Source of the DNA: Aestuariibius violaceus
GTDB lineage: Bacteria; Pseudomonadota; Alphaproteobacteria; Rhodobacterales; Rhodobacteraceae
DNA: 64,000 nucleotides
NCBI RefSeq assembly: GCF_040779325.2
Contig: NZ_JBFONT020000007.1
Coordinates: 69,129 to 133,128 of the forward strand
Reading direction: 5' to 3'
Under the pieces are notes generated by a model. It searched no databases. It worked only from the letters and a program-made list of their open reading frames with translations, and was not told where the DNA came from. Position numbers and translations under genes: made by a program. How positions within the stretch are numbered: the stretch's first letter is position 1; each line of letters opens with the position of its first letter. Below, piece by piece: positions 53,141 through 62,203 of this stretch.

Positions 53141-54337
53141 ATGAGCAGCCAGATCCCCGACGTCCACACCGCCGAACCGATCCCCGAGGCCGCAAGGGCC
53201 GAGATCGACCGCCTCCTCCAATCCGGTGACCTCTTCCGCTATACCTCTGAAAACGCACCCGTTTCTCTGCTGGAGACCGAGTTTGCGGCGCTCATGGGCA
53301 CCCGCTACGCGCTCGCCGTCTCGTCCTGCTCGGCCGCGCTCTTCCTCTCGCTTCGCGCCCTCGGCCTGCCAGAAAAGGCCAAGGTCCTGATCCCCGCCTT
53401 CACCTTCGCCGCCGTCCCGTCTTCCATTGTCCACGCGGACTACGAGCCGATCCTGGTCGAATGCGGCGCGAATTATCGCATTGATCTCAAGGACTTCGCG
53501 GCGAAGCTGCCGGAAGCCCACGCCGTCATCGTCAGCCACATGCGCGGCCACACCTCCGACATGGACGCGATCATGGCCGCCTGCGAGGCGCGCCAGATCC
53601 CGGTTATCGAAGACGCCGCCCATTCCCTCGGCACCCTCTGGAACGGCCGCAAGATCGGCACGCTCGGCCGCGTCGGCTGCTTCAGCTTCCAGTCCTACAA
53701 GCTGGTGAATGCGGGCGAAGGCGGGATCCTCGTCACCGACGATGCCGACCTCGTGGCGCGCGCCATCATTATGTCCGGCGCCTATGAACATATGTGGAAA
53801 AAGCATGAGGCGGACCAGGACCTGACTGACGCGCTCAAGCGCTGGCAGAACCGCCTGCCCCTTTATAACCTGCGTCTGTCCAACCTCTCCGCCGCAATCA
53901 TCCGGCCGCAACTCGCCGAAATTCCGCGCCGCTGCCGCGACGGATTGCGCAACCACGATCACGTCGCCGCCCGCCTGTCGGCCCAGCCCGGCTTCGACGT
54001 GCCCCTGGCCCTGCCCCAGGAAACCCGCGCCCCGGATTCACTGCAGTTTAACCTTACCGGCCTAGACGAGGCCGAGCAGCAGCGTTTCTCGGAAGAGGCC
54101 GCCGCCCGCGGCGTCAAGGTCCAGATCTTCGGCCAAAGCACCGACAACGCCCGCGCCTACTGGAACTGGCAGTTCCTGAACCGCGACTGGGATCTGCCGC
54201 AAACGCGCGCAATGCTCATGACCGCCTGCGACCTCCGCCTCCCCGCGCGGCTGACGATCGGGGATTGCGACGCCATCGCGACCGCCCTGATCGGCGCCAT
54301 GCGCACGGTGCGTTCACCAAATCTTAAGGTTGCCTAA
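53141..54337 (+). CDS. DegT/DnrJ/EryC1-family PLP aminotransferase
   Basis: A 398-residue fold-type I aminotransferase: SSCSAALFLSLRAL, VIEDAAHSLGT (Asp158 for the PLP pyridine N), and SFQSYKLVNAGEGG with the cofactor Lys187. The family aminates keto-sugars for surface polysaccharides or acts on other cyclic ketones. No sugar nucleotide genes adjoin, so the substrate is open. ATG 53141 has only a weak ribosome site (GGAG ~14 bases upstream). Confidence 0.82.
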   Translation: MSSQIPDVHTAEPIPEAARAEIDRLLQSGDLFRYTSENAPVSLLETEFAALMGTRYALAVSSCSAALFLSLRALGLPEKAKVLIPAFTFAAVPSSIVHADYEPILVECGANYRIDLKDFAAKLPEAHAVIVSHMRGHTSDMDAIMAACEARQIPVIEDAAHSLGTLWNGRKIGTLGRVGCFSFQSYKLVNAGEGGILVTDDADLVARAIIMSGAYEHMWKKHEADQDLTDALKRWQNRLPLYNLRLSNLSAAIIRPQLAEIPRRCRDGLRNHDHVAARLSAQPGFDVPLALPQETRAPDSLQFNLTGLDEAEQQRFSEEAAARGVKVQIFGQSTDNARAYWNWQFLNRDWDLPQTRAMLMTACDLRLPARLTIGDCDAIATALIGAMRTVRSPNLKVA

Positions 54338-54343
54338 CAGCCT

Positions 54344-55291
54344 CTAAAGAACCCGCATCGCCTCCCCGAGCCAAGGCATCTCGGCCCGGGACGGCGCCAC
54401 CACGCCAACCTCGATCTCCCGCCGCAGCTGCTCTGCCATCTGCGTCGGGATCTTGCCCAGCAAATCCTTCCGCGCGATTAACGAGATACGGCGCGACAGC
54501 TGCCCGAACGGCAGCGCCACCACGGAAACCCGGTCGCGGAACCGCTGCGCTCGTCGCCAGCCCAGCGGCGTCAGGATCGACCAACCCAGCCCCTCCGCCA
54601 CCATGGCGAGGATCGCGTGATAGCTGTCGAGCTCGAACCGGTGCGACAGCACCAACCCCTCCCGCTGCAGATGCGCGGCGATCTGGCGGCCCATGACATG
54701 CCGTGAGGTATAGGAAATCAACGGCTTGTCCCGCAATTCCTCCACCGCATAGCCCTTCGGAATGGCCGCCACGAAGGGCTCTTCCAGCACCGGATGCACC
54801 TCCGCCCACTCGGGCGCATCCCCCTGATCGGCCACCACCGCCACGTCCAGCGCCCGTGTATCCAGAAGATCCATCAACCGGTGCGACGCCCCCGTCTCCA
54901 GCAGGAACTGACAATCCGTCATCTTCTCCGCCAGCCCCGCCAGCAGCCGCGGTGTCACATCCGCATCGAAATCCTCGATCACCCCCAGCCGCAGCCGCGT
55001 CAGCCGCGCATAATCCGCCAAGGCCAGTTCCGCCCGCGCCTGCGCCGCCTCGTTCAGGATCACATTGGCCCGCCGCAGGAACATCTGCCCCGCCGCCGTC
55101 GGCACGACCGGCCGCGCCGTCCGGTCCAGCAGCACCGTCCCGACCACGCCTTCGAGGTTGGTAATCTGTTGCGACACCGTTGCGGGCGATGCCCCTAACC
55201 GCCGCGCCGCGGCCGAAATCGACCGCTCTTCCGCCGTCGCGACGAACACCTCAACCCCCCAGAGCGTGATCCGTCCGGCGCTGTCGGCCAT
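54344..55291 (-). CDS. LysR-family transcriptional regulator
   Basis: A 315-residue regulator: N-terminal winged helix (AVATAEERSISAAARRLGAS-like segment, SPATVSQQITNLEGVVGTVL, RPVVPTAAGQMFL) and a C-terminal two-lobed ligand domain. It follows phaR by 3 bases on the same strand, so cotranscription with the PHB regulator is likely. No divergent target gene is adjacent, unlike many LysR genes. Confidence 0.9.
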   Translation of the reverse strand: MADSAGRITLWGVEVFVATAEERSISAAARRLGASPATVSQQITNLEGVVGTVLLDRTARPVVPTAAGQMFLRRANVILNEAAQARAELALADYARLTRLRLGVIEDFDADVTPRLLAGLAEKMTDCQFLLETGASHRLMDLLDTRALDVAVVADQGDAPEWAEVHPVLEEPFVAAIPKGYAVEELRDKPLISYTSRHVMGRQIAAHLQREGLVLSHRFELDSYHAILAMVAEGLGWSILTPLGWRRAQRFRDRVSVVALPFGQLSRRISLIARKDLLGKIPTQMAEQLRREIEVGVVAPSRAEMPWLGEAMRVL

Positions 55292-55294
55292 CGC

Positions 55295-55834
55295 CTACTT
55301 GCTCATCTTGGCAAGCTTGGCCTGCAACTCCGACAGCTGCTTCTTGATGTCGTCCAGGTCCTCATCCGTTGCCTCCGGCTCGGGCCCCGAACTGCCCATC
55401 AACCCGCCGGTCATCGCTTTCATGAAAGCTTCCTGCTGCGCCCGCATCGCCTCGAACCCGGGCATCTTCGACATAGGATTCATCGACCCCATGTTCTCCA
55501 TCATCTTCGACTGCCCGTCGCGCAGCATATCGAAACTCATCGCCAGAAACTGCGGCACCACGGAAACGGCTTGCGTCGAATAGCTCCGCACGAGGTCATT
55601 CAGCACGTTGATGGGCAGCACGCTCTCGCCGCGCGATTCATGTTCGGCAATGATCTGCAGCAGGTATTGCCGGGTCAGATCATCTCCGGATTTGAGGTCG
55701 ACGATCTGCACCTCGCGCCCGTCGCGGATGAACCCCGCGATATCCTCGAGCGTCACATAATCCGATGTCTCGGTGTTATAGAGCCGCCGGCTCGCATAGC
55801 GCTTGATCAGAAGCGGGGTATCGGTCTCGGCCAC
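55295..55834 (-). CDS. phaR: Polyhydroxyalkanoate synthesis regulator PhaR
   Basis: A 179-residue protein with the PhaR DNA-binding domain (LLIKRYASRRLYNTETSDYV, EDIAGFIRDGREVQIVDLKS) and the PHB-accumulation domain (LRSYSTQAVSVVPQFLAMSF-like segment), ending in a coiled-coil helix. It binds both nascent PHB granules and DNA, and represses phaP and phaR. Sites of the known TGC-rich type lie in front of phaP. Confidence 0.93.
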   Translation of the reverse strand: MAETDTPLLIKRYASRRLYNTETSDYVTLEDIAGFIRDGREVQIVDLKSGDDLTRQYLLQIIAEHESRGESVLPINVLNDLVRSYSTQAVSVVPQFLAMSFDMLRDGQSKMMENMGSMNPMSKMPGFEAMRAQQEAFMKAMTGGLMGSSGPEPEATDEDLDDIKKQLSELQAKLAKMSK

Positions 55835-55927
55835 TGGGCACTCCCTTCACGCGTCCGTGCCGACATCTTTCGGCATCGCAGCAAGCCTAGGCCCGCCCAG
55901 ATAAAAAAGGAAGAGCGCAAACAAAGA

Positions 55928-55950
55928 AGGGCGAGCCGCGAGGCCCGCCC
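55928..55950 (-). terminator. Terminator after phaP
   Basis: GGGCGAGCC-GCGA-GGCCCGCCC forms a 9-bp stem with one mismatch; on the minus strand it is followed by TTCTTTGTTT. It stands 43 bases past the phasin stop and ahead of phaR, allowing phaP to be made in excess of phaR. Confidence 0.65.
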
Positions 55951-55992
55951 AGTGATCACATCGTCAGGGAGGAGGACGATATGAGCGTCAGA

Positions 55993-56439
55993 TTACTTGG
56001 CAGCCGTCGCCTTCTTGGCAGCAGCCGTCATGTCGTTGGTGGCTTTCTTCGCCATGGCGGTCATGTCCTCGGACACGTCCTTGCCAGCGGCCAGCATCAG
56101 CTCGACCGAGTCCATCTGAACCTTCTTCGCAACTTCGGCGAAGGCGGCCATGTGCTCGGCAGCGCTCTCGGCCCAGGCAGAGGCGAAATCGGTCATCGAC
56201 TTGGCGTAGTCGGCCGGGTCGGACTTGGCTTCGGTCAGCGCGCCCATCTTGGCGATCGTCTCTTTCGTCCACTTGGACGAGATCTCGGTCGACTTCTCAG
56301 CGGCGTCGAGCGCGACGTGGCTCATCTTCTCGCTCAGCGCGGCCTGCGTCTTGAACGCATCTTCCATCGCCTTCGTGTCGACCGGGAATGCACCCATCAT
56401 GTCTTTCATGACAGTCGTGAAATCTTGTGTCTTAGCCAT
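55993..56439 (-). CDS. phaP: Phasin (PHB granule surface protein)
   Basis: A 148-residue, almost fully helical, Ala/Lys/Met-rich protein (DTKAMEDAFKTQAALSEKMS; ESAAEHMAAFAEVAKKVQMD; KKATNDMTAAAKKATAAK), as expected for phasins that coat granules. AAAGGAAG lies 7 bases before ATG 56439. Lies between phaC and phaR. Upstream palindromes suggest control by PhaR. Confidence 0.88.
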   Translation of the reverse strand: MAKTQDFTTVMKDMMGAFPVDTKAMEDAFKTQAALSEKMSHVALDAAEKSTEISSKWTKETIAKMGALTEAKSDPADYAKSMTDFASAWAESAAEHMAAFAEVAKKVQMDSVELMLAAGKDVSEDMTAMAKKATNDMTAAAKKATAAK

Positions 56440-56529
56440 TGGTGGTCTTCCTTTCTCACCTCTTGCAGAAAATGCCGCCAGCCCACCCGGTTCGGCCATT
56501 CCCTCCAAATTCGTTAAGACGAAGATACA

Positions 56530-56590
56530 TGCTGCACCGCAGCATTTCAAGGATTTTCTGCACCGCAGCAAAGAAAATTTGCTATTGCAG
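56530..56590. promoter_or_regulatory. Probable PhaR operator cluster before phaP
   Basis: TGCTGC-ACC-GCAGCA at 56530-56544 is a perfect palindrome; CTGC-ACC-GCAG recurs at 56558-56568, and TTGC-TATT-GCAG at 56579-56590 differs by one base. Published PhaR sites in Paracoccus have the form CTGC-N3/4-GCAG. Spacings place all three in the 165-base gap between phaC and phaP, on the promoter side of phaP. Confidence 0.75.
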
Positions 56591-56603
56591 CGAAATCAGG
56601 GGG

Positions 56604-58412
56604 TTACGTGGGGCGAACCTCTTCGGACGCCTTCAAAACATAGGTGCCCGGCGCCTCCGCAAGGCTCGGATGATCCTTGTCTCCCGGCACGCGCGCCGCC
56701 CGTTTCGCCCCTGACCGCTCTGCCAGCCACTCGCCCCAAAGCGGCCACCACGACCCGTCCCGGTGCAGGGCGGCGTCCTTCCACTCCTCCGGCGGCAGCG
56801 CGATATCGGCGCCCGACCAGTGCCCGTATTTGATCTTCGTCGGGGGATTCACGATCCCCGCGATGTGCCCCGACCCGGACAGGATGAACCGCTTGTCCTT
56901 CGATCCCATCTGCTGCACGCCGCGATAGCTCGACATCCAGGCGGCGATGTGATCCGTCTCGCAGGCCACCGCGCAAAGCGGCACCTCCACATCCTTAAGA
57001 TGCAGACGCTCCCCCAGGATTTCGATCCCGTTGGTCGCAAACCGGTCCTCCTGGCAGAGCTCCCGCAGGTATTGCACCGCCATTTTCGCGGGCAGATGCG
57101 TCCCGTCCCCGTTCCAGTAGAGCAGGTCAAAAGCGGGCGGCGCCTGGCCCATCATGTAGCTCTTGATCGCCGGCCGGTAGATCAGGTCATTCGACCGCAG
57201 GAACGAAAACGTCCGCTGCATGAAAAAGCTGTCGAGGATCCCCGTCTCGACCGTCTCTTCCTCGATTCCGTCGACGAAGTCATCGTCGAGGAAGACGCCC
57301 ACCTCCCCCTGATCCGAGAAATCCGTGAGCGTCGTAAAGAACGTGGCCGAGTTGATGCTCTTGTCGCCCCGGTGCTTCAGCAGCGACAGGGTCAACGCCA
57401 GCGTCGTCCCGGCGATACAATAGCCGACGACGTTGATCTTCTTGACGCCGCAGATGGCCTTCGCCTCGCGAATGGCCTCCAGATACCCCTCCTCGACATA
57501 GCTATCGAGCGACACGTCCTTATAGCTCGGGTCGGGATTCACCCAGCTCACGACGAAGAGCGTAAAGCCCTTATCGACGATCCAGCGGATCAGGCTGTTC
57601 TCGGGTTTGAGGTCGAGAATGTAGAACTTGTTGATCCAGGGCGGGAAGATCACCAGCGGCGTCGTATGCACCTGCTCGGTCCGCGGCGCGTACTGGATCA
57701 GCTCGAACAGGCGGTTGCGGTAGACGACCTTGCCTTCGGTGGTCGCAATATTCTCGCCCACCTTGAAGGCGTCCTTGTCGGCCAGGGTAACCTGAAGGTC
57801 GCCCTGATTGGCCTCCAGATCCGCCACGAGGTTCTCCAGCCCGTCCACAAGGCTTTGCCCGTCCGTCTCGACCGCGTGGGCCAGGGCCTCGGGATTGGTG
57901 CCAAGGAAGTTCGCCGGGCTGAACATGTCCACGATCTGGCGCGAGAAGTAATCGAGCCGCTTCTTCTCGCGCGGATCCAGCCCGTCGATACCCTGCACCG
58001 CGTGCTCGATCGCCTCCGAGTTCAGCAGATACTGCTGCTTGACGAAGTTGAAATAGGGATGCGTGTCCCACAGCGGATTGGAAAACCGGCGATCCTCCGG
58101 CGTCTCGTCGGCGGCCGGCTCCAGCCTGCCCTGGGCGAGTTTGTGCTGGGCATCGACATAATGTTTCAGCGTCTTGCCCCAATAGCCGACCTGATGTTCG
58201 ATGATCTTCGCCGGGTTGTTCATCATCTCGGCGAAATAGGCCGCAGCGGCCTTCATATACAGCTCCTGGCTCGGTCCCTGCAGGGCATTCGGCACCGCCC
58301 GCTTGCTGCTCATCGCGGCGATCAGGCGCTGTGTCAGCTCCTCGATCCGCGTGATGTTCTGCTCCAGCTTTTCCAGGTTTCCGCCGGGCACGTCCGAGTT
58401 ATCGGTTGTCAT
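56604..58412 (-). CDS. phaC: Class I polyhydroxyalkanoate synthase
   Basis: A 602-residue PHA synthase. The alpha/beta-hydrolase domain begins ~residue 230; the lipase-like box VGYCIAG carries the nucleophile Cys332, followed by Asp in CETDHIAAW and His in SGSGHIAGIVNPP. PPWINKFYILDLKPENSLIR is a strong class I signature. It polymerises (R)-3-hydroxyacyl-CoA at granule surfaces. Length fits class I (~600). Divergent from phaZ. Confidence 0.95.
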   Translation of the reverse strand: MTTDNSDVPGGNLEKLEQNITRIEELTQRLIAAMSSKRAVPNALQGPSQELYMKAAAAYFAEMMNNPAKIIEHQVGYWGKTLKHYVDAQHKLAQGRLEPAADETPEDRRFSNPLWDTHPYFNFVKQQYLLNSEAIEHAVQGIDGLDPREKKRLDYFSRQIVDMFSPANFLGTNPEALAHAVETDGQSLVDGLENLVADLEANQGDLQVTLADKDAFKVGENIATTEGKVVYRNRLFELIQYAPRTEQVHTTPLVIFPPWINKFYILDLKPENSLIRWIVDKGFTLFVVSWVNPDPSYKDVSLDSYVEEGYLEAIREAKAICGVKKINVVGYCIAGTTLALTLSLLKHRGDKSINSATFFTTLTDFSDQGEVGVFLDDDFVDGIEEETVETGILDSFFMQRTFSFLRSNDLIYRPAIKSYMMGQAPPAFDLLYWNGDGTHLPAKMAVQYLRELCQEDRFATNGIEILGERLHLKDVEVPLCAVACETDHIAAWMSSYRGVQQMGSKDKRFILSGSGHIAGIVNPPTKIKYGHWSGADIALPPEEWKDAALHRDGSWWPLWGEWLAERSGAKRAARVPGDKDHPSLAEAPGTYVLKASEEVRPT

Positions 58413-58541
58413 AAGGCCCTCCCCGCCCTAATTTCGCACCCGCAGCATCGCAGTCGCGGCACATCTCCGCACTGTCCTGATGTCGTGAAAACGCTAGCAG
58501 GCCAGCCCGTCAAACTCAACGGACAGCCGAAGGAGTAAACG

Positions 58542-59813
58542 ATGCGCTACATGGCCACGTACGACCTGATGGAAAGCCTGCGCAACACTAACCAGTGGCT
58601 CGGCGCCTCCGCTCTGGCCTTCGCCTCCTACCCGGCCACAGCCCTGCTGCCCGTGCCGGCCCTGTCCTGGATGCGCGCCTGGGGCGAGGTTACCGAACGC
58701 GCCTTCGCGCGCATGGTCGCCAAACCCGATTGGGGCATCCCTTCGATCACCGGCCCCGACGGCTGCGACCACGTGGTCGAGATCGAAACGGAATTGTCGC
58801 GCCCCTTCGGCGATCTCATCCACTTCAACATCAGCGGCCGCCCGCCTTCCAAGCGCCGGGTGCTGCTGGTCGCGCCCATGTCCGGCCACTACGCCACACT
58901 CCTGCGCTCGACCGTGATCAGTCTCCTGCCCGACTGCGAGGTTTATATCACCGACTGGCACAATGCCCGCGACATCCCCGTCTCCGAAGGCAAGTTCGAT
59001 GTCGAGGATTACACCAGCTACCTTGTCGAGTTCATGCAGCATCTCGGCCCCGATCTGAACATCATCGCCGTCTGCCAGCCCGTCCCCCTCGCGCTCGCCG
59101 CGACGGCAATCATTGCCAAGGACAATCCCGAGGCACAGCCCCGCACCCTCACCCTGATCGGCGGCCCGGTCGACCCCGACGCGAACCCGACGGAGGTCAC
59201 CGATTTCGGCCGCCGCGTGACGATGGGCCAGCTGGAAGAGACGATGATCCAGCGCGTCGGCTTCAAGTACGAAGGCGTCGGCCGCATGGTCTATCCGGGC
59301 CTGCTGCAACTCGCCTCCTTCATGTCGATGAACGCCGACAAGCACACCAAGGCCTTTACCGACCAGATCCTGCGCACCGCCAAGGGAGAGGCCTCCGACC
59401 GCGACCGTCACAACACCTTCTACGACGAATATCTCGCCGTGATGGACATGACGTCCGAGTTCTACCTTTCCACCGTCGAACGCATCTTCAAGGCGCGCGA
59501 GATTGCCGAAAACGCTTTCATGGTAGATGGCAAGCATGCCGACATCTCCAAAATCACAGATGTCGCCGTGAAGATCGTCGAAGGCGAGCAGGACGATATC
59601 TCGGCCCCCGGCCAATGCCTTGCTGCCCTCGCTCTTCTGACCGGCTTGCCTGAGGACAAGAAAGCGGCCCATGTCGAACCCGGCGCTGGCCATTACGGCA
59701 TCTTCGCGGGCCGGTCGTGGCGCAACAATATTCGTCCACTTGTGCTTGATTTCATTGATACAAACACCCCTAAAATGCGAAAGCGTGCCGCCAACAGTAA
59801 CGCCGCTGCGTAA
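58542..59813 (+). CDS. phaZ: Intracellular polyhydroxyalkanoate depolymerase
   Basis: A 423-residue depolymerase with the PhaZ start (MRYMATYDLMESLRNTNQWL), catalytic Cys178 in IAVCQPVPLAL and the conserved VEPGAGHYGIFAGRSWRNNI end with its His. It hydrolyses stored PHB to 3-hydroxybutyrate. GAAGGAG sits 7 bases before ATG 58542. Divergent from phaC across a 129-base gap, completing a store-and-mobilise locus. Confidence 0.93.
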   Translation: MRYMATYDLMESLRNTNQWLGASALAFASYPATALLPVPALSWMRAWGEVTERAFARMVAKPDWGIPSITGPDGCDHVVEIETELSRPFGDLIHFNISGRPPSKRRVLLVAPMSGHYATLLRSTVISLLPDCEVYITDWHNARDIPVSEGKFDVEDYTSYLVEFMQHLGPDLNIIAVCQPVPLALAATAIIAKDNPEAQPRTLTLIGGPVDPDANPTEVTDFGRRVTMGQLEETMIQRVGFKYEGVGRMVYPGLLQLASFMSMNADKHTKAFTDQILRTAKGEASDRDRHNTFYDEYLAVMDMTSEFYLSTVERIFKAREIAENAFMVDGKHADISKITDVAVKIVEGEQDDISAPGQCLAALALLTGLPEDKKAAHVEPGAGHYGIFAGRSWRNNIRPLVLDFIDTNTPKMRKRAANSNAAA

Positions 59814-60002
59814 AGCTCTCGGAACCCACCGGTTCGCCACGATTGCTGTTTAGCTAGGTCACAAACCCCTTCCATAGCGCCGGCGGGGCAGGCAGTAACA
59901 AGTGGCAAAAAAGGCGCAGCAGCAATTCCTGGCTTTCAGTCCGGACAATCTGACGTTCGGCGACGGTGGCGGTAACAGCAACGGAAACCTGGTCTTCGAC
60001 AC

Positions 60003-60381
60003 CCGAACATCGCACCGATCCGCATCCCCGCCGGAAAGCTTGGCGCAAACAGCAACCTTCAGGTCTCGCCCCGACACCGCCTGCTGATCCAGGATGCCCG
60101 GGCCGCACTGATGTTCGGCGAACCTGGGGTGCTCGGCCCCGCGCTCGCCTTCGACAGGTATGAGGGCATTGCACAAACGGTGCCACAGGCGGGGCGTGAC
60201 GTATTATCATCTGACCCTGGATCACAATGCGATCCTCAACGCGAACCGCGTGCTGGCCGAAGCCTTCTTCGATGGCGCGATCAAATCGCTTGCGATGATG
60301 GCCCCTGCCCGTCCGCTTCTGCGAGCTTACGACGGCCGGGCGCTTCTCGACGGCGCAACGCCGCTCGCCAAAGTGTCTTAG
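60003..60381 (+). pseudogene. Broken Hint-domain (hedgehog/intein-type) gene, C-terminal part
   Basis: One frame from ~60012 reads APIRIPAGKLGANSNLQVSP then RHRLLIQDARAALMFGEPGV, the C-terminal strands of roseobacter Hint-domain proteins. After ~60158 homology shifts to another frame: RGVTYYHLTLDHNAILNANR ... RPLLRAYDGRALLDG. Both pieces lie in the right order but need a frameshift, and no N-terminal half or start is found upstream (59814-60002). A GTG frame at 59902 leads in for ~35 residues but fits no family. The relic ends 3 bases inside the convergent hydrolase gene. Confidence 0.65.
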
Positions 60382-61085
60382 GTCAGAACCAGCGGCTGGC
60401 GCAGCCAGCCGCGCAGCGCTTCCGTCACCGCCTCAGGCTGTTCCAATGTCGGCAGGTGCCCGGCCCCCGGCACCACTGTGAGCTGCGCGTAGGGGATCAG
60501 TTCCGCCATGAATTCGTGACGTTTCACGGGGCAGAGCGCGTCGTGTTCTCCACACAGGATCAGCGCCGGCACCTTCACCTTCCGCAGCACGGCCTGCTGG
60601 TCCGGCCGCCGCTGCAGCGCCCGCGACTGGCGCACGAAGACCTCGGGCCCCAGATCGCGCGCCATGGCCATCACGACCTCCAACACCTCCCGCCGCTGCG
60701 GCCCGGGGGCGAGGTAGTTGGGCTTCATCTCCTCGCGCATCACGTCCTCCAGCCGCCCGGCCCGCGCCGCGACGATCTGCGGCTCGCGCGCCGCCGCGAC
60801 CTGCGGCGTCTCGGCCATCGGGTTGGTGTCCATCAGCGCGATCCGCGTCACCCGCTCGGGCGCGCGTCGCATGACCTCCATCGCGACGATGCCACCCATC
60901 GACAGGCCCGCTAGGGCGAACTTCCGGGGGCACAGATCCAGCACCCGGCTCGCGATCTCTTCCACCCGTTCGCCATCAGTGATCGGCGCGACCATCACCC
61001 CCGTCACCTGCGACAGGGCCGTGATCTGCGGCTGAAACAGCCGCGCGTCGCACATCAGCCCCGGCAGAAGGACGACCGGTTCCAT
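60378..61085 (-). CDS. Alpha/beta hydrolase
   Basis: A 235-residue alpha/beta-fold hydrolase: VLLPGLMCDARLF (oxyanion loop), nucleophile Ser62 in AGLSMGGIVAM, Asp in CGEHDALCP and His in GAGHLPTLEQ. Last gene of the four-gene operon; ATG 61085 overlaps the TGA of the MetE-like gene. Likely cleaves an ester, thioester or C-C bond in the operon's pathway. Substrate unknown. Confidence 0.85.
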   Translation of the reverse strand: MEPVVLLPGLMCDARLFQPQITALSQVTGVMVAPITDGERVEEIASRVLDLCPRKFALAGLSMGGIVAMEVMRRAPERVTRIALMDTNPMAETPQVAAAREPQIVAARAGRLEDVMREEMKPNYLAPGPQRREVLEVVMAMARDLGPEVFVRQSRALQRRPDQQAVLRKVKVPALILCGEHDALCPVKRHEFMAELIPYAQLTVVPGAGHLPTLEQPEAVTEALRGWLRQPLVLT

Positions 61086-62203
61086 CACGCCCGCCGCGCG
61101 CCTTCCGCCAGGGCGCCAAGCTTGGCCCAGGCGATCTCCGGATCAACCGCGCCGAAGCCCGCGAAGGTTCCGAACCCGCAATCCGACCCGGCCACGACCC
61201 GGTCCGCCCCGACGATATCGGTAAACCGCGCGACCCGCTGGGCCACCAGATCCGGATGTTCCACGAAATTCGTCGTCGTATCCACACAGCCCGGCACCAG
61301 CACCTTGTCGTCCGGAATCTCCTCCCGCCGGTCCCGGAACACCGTCCACTCGTGCCCATGACGGGGGTTCGACGTCTCGAACAGCAGATGCGACGCCCGC
61401 ACCTTCATCAGCACCGGAAAGACCTTGTCCATGTCGATATCGCAGACATGCGGTCCCTCGTAATTGCCCCAGCAGATATGCACCCGCACGCGCGCCGGAT
61501 CGATCCCGTCCAGCGCGCCGTTCAGCGCCTCCACATTCGCCTCGGCAACGCCCAAGAATTCCTCGTCGCTCAGATCGCTGAACAGCATGTGCCGCGACAG
61601 CGCCAGGTCCGGGCAATCCAGCTGCAGCATCAGGCCCGCCTCGACGATCGTCCGGTACTCCGCCGCCATCGCGTCGGCCAATGCCGCCAGATACGCCTCC
61701 CGCGAGGGATAGAAGTCATTCTGCAAAAACAGAGAGATCACGCCCGGCGACGCCGCGTTCATGAACCCCGCTTCGGCCCCATGCGCCGCCATCGCCGCCT
61801 TCAGCCGCGCGATATCCGCCTCAAGCTCCCCCTGCCCTTTCGAGCGAACCTCGCCCACGCACATCGGCCGCGCATATTTCGGCGTGCCGCCATCCTGGGC
61901 CAGCCGTTTCATGAAGGACGGGAAGAGCTTCAGATCACCGGGCGGGTTCCGCGGGCTGTCCCCGTCGAACCCGGTATAGCGATCCTTCACATAGGTCGCG
62001 TAGCTGATCTTCGACATCTCGCCGTCGCTGACGATATCGACGCCGGTCTCCACCTGTCGCTGCACCGCCGCGCCCACGGCCTCTTCCATCACCGCCTCGA
62101 ACCGGGCCGGATCGACCGCCTCTCCGCGCTCGCGGGCAAAGATCTGATCCACCACCGCCTGGCCTCGCGGCAGGCTGCCCGCATGGGTCACTTTCACACT
62201 CAT
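61085..62203 (-). CDS. MetE C-terminal-domain-like methyltransferase
   Basis: A 372-residue TIM-barrel protein of the cobalamin-independent methionine synthase II family: THAGSLPRGQAVVDQIFA, IVSDGEMSKISYATYVKDRY, VRVHICWGNYEG (His-x-Cys zinc ligands) and VVAGSDCGFGTFAGFG with the third Cys. It lacks the N-terminal domain of true MetE, so another thiol or methyl/alkyl transfer is expected. GGGAGGTG precedes ATG 62203, which overlaps the upstream stop (ATGA). Confidence 0.85.
   Translation of the reverse strand: MSVKVTHAGSLPRGQAVVDQIFARERGEAVDPARFEAVMEEAVGAAVQRQVETGVDIVSDGEMSKISYATYVKDRYTGFDGDSPRNPPGDLKLFPSFMKRLAQDGGTPKYARPMCVGEVRSKGQGELEADIARLKAAMAAHGAEAGFMNAASPGVISLFLQNDFYPSREAYLAALADAMAAEYRTIVEAGLMLQLDCPDLALSRHMLFSDLSDEEFLGVAEANVEALNGALDGIDPARVRVHICWGNYEGPHVCDIDMDKVFPVLMKVRASHLLFETSNPRHGHEWTVFRDRREEIPDDKVLVPGCVDTTTNFVEHPDLVAQRVARFTDIVGADRVVAGSDCGFGTFAGFGAVDPEIAWAKLGALAEGARRA

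Noticed and set aside
59854..60225. Minus-strand frames upstream of the alpha/beta hydrolase operon end
   Set aside because: They overlap the Hint-domain relic in antisense and have no recognisable domain.
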